DNA of 34,561 nt from Fibrobacteria bacterium (GTDB taxonomy: Bacteria > Fibrobacterota > Fibrobacteria > UBA11236 > JADFYW01). The position numbers and the translations under genes are program-made. The stretch spans positions 1 through 34,561 of the forward strand of contig JADFYW010000034.1 in the NCBI GenBank assembly GCA_015232855.1, in the 5' to 3' direction. Shown here piece after piece: positions 31,207-34,561 of the stretch; within the stretch, counting starts at the first letter, position 1, and every line of letters starts with the position of its first letter. Below the pieces are notes generated by a model, which ran no database searches, had not been told where the DNA came from, and worked only from the letters and a program-made list of their open reading frames with translations.

Positions 31207-32631
31207 TTGAAATCTCGTAAAACAAAACAATTGTCTCAAAAATTGTGGCAGGGTCGGTTTGAAACCGGTATGGATGCCGATATGGAGTCTCTATCAATAA
31301 GTCTCCATTATGATAAGAAACTGATTAAAGAAGATATCAGGGGATCCCTGGCGCAGGCTGAAGCCCTGACAGAAGCGGGTGTGATTACCAGTGCCGAATG
31401 CAAAAAAATCCAGACGGCTTTACGGGTTATTGAAAAGGATGTATTGGCCGGTAAAGATATTTTTAATAGTACAGATGAAGACATTCATATGGCCGTTGAA
31501 CGGGTGCTGTCTGAACGAATAGGGGATGCGGGAAAGAAACTACACACTGGTCGTTCCCGTAATGATCAGGTAGCGACAGATTTTAAATTATATGTAAAGA
31601 ATTGCTGTGCCAGTATTATTGAACGGATTTACGCTTTACAAGGGGCTGTTTACGAAAAGGCCTGTGAATATCAAACTATGATTATGAGTGGGTATACGCA
31701 TTTGCAACAAGCCCAGCCGGTTTATGTTTCCCACTACCTGTTGTCCTTTTTCTGGGCCCTTGAGCGGGATGCTTCCCGATTTATCCATGTGAGTCGCATG
31801 GCGGATGAGTTACCCCTTGGCTCTGGAGCTCTGGCTGGTTCTGCCTTTCCATATGACAGGAAGGCCTTGGCAAAAAAACTAGGATTTGGTTCAGTTTCTC
31901 AAAATAGTATTGATGCCGTTTCTCACCGGGATTTTGCTCTTGAGTTTTTAAGTACCGGTGCTATACTGGGCACATTACTGAGTCGTTATGCAGAAGATTT
32001 GATTATCTGGTCTTCTGCTGAATGCAAATATGTACAACTTGGAGAAGCCTTTACCACAGGCTCAAGTATGATGCCCCAGAAACGAAATCCGGATTCTCTT
32101 GAATTGATACGTGGTAAAAGCGGGAGACTGTTGGGTAATTTCACCAGTTTGTTTACCGCAGTTAAGGGAGCACCGCTTAGTTACAGCAGAGATCTTCAGG
32201 AAGACAAAGAGCCTGTTTTTGATACTGCGGAAACTATGGATATTTGTCTGCGGGTTATGAGTAAGGTTGTAGCTTCTCTTGTTTTTAATCAGGATCAGAT
32301 ACTTAATAAAATGGACGCAGCCATGCTTGCGACTGACTTGGCAGATGCCATCGTTAAAGAGGGTACTCCATTTAGAGAGGCCCATCATATTTCCGGAAAT
32401 ATGATTAAAAAAGCCGAAAAAAGAGGATGTTCTTTTCTTGATTTACCTGATAGTGATTGGCAGAGTATTCCTTCTGGCCTGAGAATTAAAAAAGAGTTGT
32501 CTTTTTCTACCTCTATAGAAATGCGAAATATCCAGGGAGGTACTGGCAGTCGCTCTGTTAAGCAGCAACTATCAAAAGCTAAAAGATTACTATCTTTACA
32601 TCTGAAAAAAAAGAATGAGGAAAAATTATGA
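31207..32631 (+). CDS. argH: ArgH, argininosuccinate lyase
   Basis: 474 residues, cytoplasmic, tetrameric. It splits argininosuccinate to arginine and fumarate, the last step of arginine synthesis. The fumarase/aspartase superfamily signature GSSMMPQKRNPD is complete. Other family marks are KLWQGRFETG at the start, DEDIHMAVERVL, LHTGRSRNDQVATD, and the catalytic region SGYTHLQQAQPVYVSHYLL. The ORF opens at TTG 31207. The usual ArgH N-terminus begins just before KLWxGRF, so TTG 31231 is an alternative start and the true start is uncertain. The stop overlaps the accD start (ATGA), so the argH-accD-folC genes form one translationally coupled unit. Confidence 0.95.
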   Translation: MKSRKTKQLSQKLWQGRFETGMDADMESLSISLHYDKKLIKEDIRGSLAQAEALTEAGVITSAECKKIQTALRVIEKDVLAGKDIFNSTDEDIHMAVERVLSERIGDAGKKLHTGRSRNDQVATDFKLYVKNCCASIIERIYALQGAVYEKACEYQTMIMSGYTHLQQAQPVYVSHYLLSFFWALERDASRFIHVSRMADELPLGSGALAGSAFPYDRKALAKKLGFGSVSQNSIDAVSHRDFALEFLSTGAILGTLLSRYAEDLIIWSSAECKYVQLGEAFTTGSSMMPQKRNPDSLELIRGKSGRLLGNFTSLFTAVKGAPLSYSRDLQEDKEPVFDTAETMDICLRVMSKVVASLVFNQDQILNKMDAAMLATDLADAIVKEGTPFREAHHISGNMIKKAEKRGCSFLDLPDSDWQSIPSGLRIKKELSFSTSIEMRNIQGGTGSRSVKQQLSKAKRLLSLHLKKKNEEKL

Positions 32632-33515
32632 AGTGGTTCTGGAACGCGAAATCTGGAATCGAGACCCAGCAAAAAAAAGATTTACCCGCAGAGTTGTGGG
32701 TAAAATGTAATGAGTGCAAAGAAATTCTCTATCGGAAAGAACTCGAAAAGAATAATTCTGTATGTAATCACTGTAATTTCCATTTTCCTATTGCAGCCAA
32801 AGAATACATTACGCTGTTACTTGACAAGCTAAGTTTTGAGGAAATGGATGCAGATTTGGTTTCAAATGATCCTCTGAAATTTACAGACAAGAAAAAATAT
32901 TCTGACAGACTAAAAGAGTATCAAGCTAAAACAGGGCTTAAATCCGCTGTTATTAGTGGAATAGGAACCATCTTTGGACGTAAGGTTTCAATTGGTGTTA
33001 TGGATTTTCGCTTTTGCGGTGGTTCTATGGGTGTTATTGAAGGTGAAAAGCTGGCTCGTGTACTCAGAAAGGCTCTTGAACTGCAAATTCCTGCGATAAT
33101 TGTATCAAAATCAGGTGGCGCTCGTATGCAGGAAGGCACCTTATCTTTAATGCAAATGGCGAAAACCGCTGCTATGATTGCTAAATTGGATGAGGCCGCT
33201 TTACCTTATATATCTCTTTTAACAAATCCCACAACAGGAGGCGTTACAGCAAGCTTTGCAATGCTTGGGGACGTGAATATTGCAGAGCCTAAAGCATTAA
33301 TTGGTTTTGCCGGTTCCAGGGTGATTCGTGAGACCATACGGCAGGAGCTTCCATCTAACTTTCAGAAAGCTGAGAGGCTTATGGCTAAAGGTTTTCTGGA
33401 TATGATTGTTGAGCGGAAAAATCTTAAAAAGACTCTTTCTACGTTGCTTGAACATTTTTCAAGCGGTCGTTTGGTTAAACCCGATACCAAAAAAACAGTT
33501 GTTGCTGCAAAGTGA
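32628..33515 (+). CDS. accD: AccD, acetyl-CoA carboxylase carboxyltransferase beta subunit
   Basis: 295 residues. The beta half of carboxyltransferase, which with AccA moves the carboxyl group from biotin to acetyl-CoA to make malonyl-CoA, the first step of fatty-acid synthesis. The N-terminal zinc ribbon is present as CNECKEILY and CNHCNFHFPI (four Cys). The crotonase-like core includes GVMDFRFCGGSMGVIEGEKLAR, SKSGGARMQEGTLSLMQMAK, and TNPTTGGVTASFAMLGD. Another mark is GFAGSRVIRETIRQELP. ATG overlaps the argH stop, and its own TGA stop overlaps the folC GTG. No accA is in the window. Length is normal (about 280-305). Confidence 0.96.
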   Translation: MKWFWNAKSGIETQQKKDLPAELWVKCNECKEILYRKELEKNNSVCNHCNFHFPIAAKEYITLLLDKLSFEEMDADLVSNDPLKFTDKKKYSDRLKEYQAKTGLKSAVISGIGTIFGRKVSIGVMDFRFCGGSMGVIEGEKLARVLRKALELQIPAIIVSKSGGARMQEGTLSLMQMAKTAAMIAKLDEAALPYISLLTNPTTGGVTASFAMLGDVNIAEPKALIGFAGSRVIRETIRQELPSNFQKAERLMAKGFLDMIVERKNLKKTLSTLLEHFSSGRLVKPDTKKTVVAAK

Positions 33516-34561
33516 CCTTTCACCGTTATTCGGATTGTCTTGACTTTTTATATAGTCGGGACCAGTTCACCATTAAATTGGGTTTGGATAACATCAGGGA
33601 GCTCCTTGCCAGCCAGAATAATCCCGAATCTCATCTCAACTTTATCCATGTAGCCGGTACTAATGGAAAGGGAAGCACCTGTCATTATTTAAATCTTTTA
33701 TTGCCGTTTTTGGGCTATAAAAAAGTTGGTCTTTTTACCTCCCCCCATATAGTTAGTTTTAGAGAACGAATCCTGGTGAATGGCGTACCCATTTCTGATA
33801 GCTGGATTGTAGACTGGATGAATCGCGCTTACCCGGTTCTGGAGCGTTTGGGGGCAACCTATTTTGAGTGTGTTACCGCCATGGCTTTTTCTTATTTTGC
33901 ATATGAAAAATGTGATATGGTCGTATTGGAAACCGGGCTGGGGGGGAGACTTGACGCTACTAATTGTGTCTCCCCGAACTTGTGTATCATAACACCGGTA
34001 TCTTATGATCATATGAATATGTTGGGAACTGAAATAACACAGATTTGGGGCGAAAAAATTGCCATTATCAAACCAGGTATCCCCGTTGTTATTAACGAAA
34101 ACAGACCTGAATTGTTAGAGATGGTTGAGCAGTTTAGCAAAGAAAAGGAGAGCTTTGTCCATAACATTGCTCTCATGGAAAAAATACATTTTTCCGCTGA
34201 CTCGAATGTTGCAGGTAACTTTTCAATAAAAACCGGTAGAAACCGGTATACCTTTACGGGGAGCATCGGTAACAAAATATTCCAACTGAATAATCTCGCT
34301 CAAGCTCTGGTAGGTCTGGAGTTAATCAATAACGAGGGTGAAAAAGAACTACCTCTGCCGGATAATCTAAACATAACACAGTTACCCGGCCGGCAGCAAT
34401 TGCTGCAAGGTCCTTCTCCTGTCTTGATGTTACTTGATGGGGCCCATAATGAAGACGGGGTTCAAGAGTTGGAAAAATACCTCTCAGAAAAATTTCCAGA
34501 CAAAAAGAAAATCTGCCTTTTCACGGTTATGGCAGATAAAAACTATACCCCTGTTTTTGAG
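33512..34561 (+). CDS. folC: FolC, folylpolyglutamate/dihydrofolate synthase (3' partial)
   Basis: At least 350 residues, open to the window end, so the C-terminus is missing. The enzyme adds glutamate to dihydropteroate and/or to folates, using ATP. The P-loop is HVAGTNGKGST. TSPHIVSFRERI is the substrate-binding segment, and ETGLGGRLDATN is the next signature. TPVSYDHMNMLG is the Mg2+/ATP region, and LLDGAHNEDG marks the C-terminal domain. LPGRQQ lies between the two domains, as in the family. GTG 33512 overlaps the accD stop in the GTGA form. accD-folC adjacency is a widely seen bacterial arrangement. About 70-90 residues are probably missing beyond base 34561. Confidence 0.95.
   Translation, partial: MTFHRYSDCLDFLYSRDQFTIKLGLDNIRELLASQNNPESHLNFIHVAGTNGKGSTCHYLNLLLPFLGYKKVGLFTSPHIVSFRERILVNGVPISDSWIVDWMNRAYPVLERLGATYFECVTAMAFSYFAYEKCDMVVLETGLGGRLDATNCVSPNLCIITPVSYDHMNMLGTEITQIWGEKIAIIKPGIPVVINENRPELLEMVEQFSKEKESFVHNIALMEKIHFSADSNVAGNFSIKTGRNRYTFTGSIGNKIFQLNNLAQALVGLELINNEGEKELPLPDNLNITQLPGRQQLLQGPSPVLMLLDGAHNEDGVQELEKYLSEKFPDKKKICLFTVMADKNYTPVFE

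Overview
The window is about 34.6 kb of a Gram-negative, didermic bacterial chromosome with moderate-to-low GC. It has no rRNA, tRNA, CRISPR array, transposase or integrase that I can recognise. The envelope inventory supports a diderm: a secretin, an outer-membrane beta-barrel, lipoproteins, a lytic transglycosylase and Pel polysaccharide genes. Fibrobacterota-like or another FCB-group lineage is my best guess. It rests on overall gene style and intergenic palindromes, not on a marker gene, so treat it as weak.

Layout. (1) 1-2461: tail of a pel exopolysaccharide cluster, with a 5'-truncated pelF and then pelG, separated by a palindrome-bearing spacer. (2) 2489-7497: housekeeping and envelope genes. 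These are a convergent CheY-like regulator, an M3-family oligopeptidase, pgpA, the lipoprotein transglycosylase mltF and a TM1367-type cyclophilin-like protein. (3) 7498-8143: a 646-nt AT-rich non-coding leader. (4) 8144-21368: a long co-directional type IV pilus block. Its order is giant Ig-like lipoprotein, outer-membrane barrel, pilC, two major-type pilins, three minor pilins (pilV-, pilW- and pilX-like), a fused pilM-pilN, pilO, a pilP-like gene and a short pilQ. (5) 21721-26457: the motors pilT and pilB on the plus strand, and a second PilT-family ATPase on the minus strand. (6) 26703-28787: a CrcB fluoride channel and a NodIJ-like ABC exporter. (7) 28876-31188: an LtaS/OpgB-like membrane phosphoglycerol-transferase homologue with an altered metal-site motif. 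(8) 31207-34561: translationally coupled argH-accD-folC, with folC cut by the window end.

How it fits together. The pil block supplies nearly all of a type IV pilus machine: platform PilC, alignment complex PilMN/O/P, secretin PilQ, extension motor PilB, two retraction-type motors, two pilins and a minor-pilin set. Prepilin peptidase (PilD) and PilY1 are not in the window. A roughly 1100-residue lipoprotein built from a 194-residue Ig super-repeat, with calcium-loop-like motifs near its C-terminus, leads the cluster. It is directly followed by a beta-barrel, and together they are the best candidates for a lineage-specific adhesion or surface module coupled to the pilus. The inner-membrane arm looks part T4P and part type II secretion: the PilM-PilN fusion resembles GspL, and the PilP-like protein is transmembrane-anchored rather than a lipoprotein, as in GspC. 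PilB carries an N-terminal extension that may be a degenerate receiver domain. Four different paired-arm inverted-repeat elements sit in intergenic gaps.
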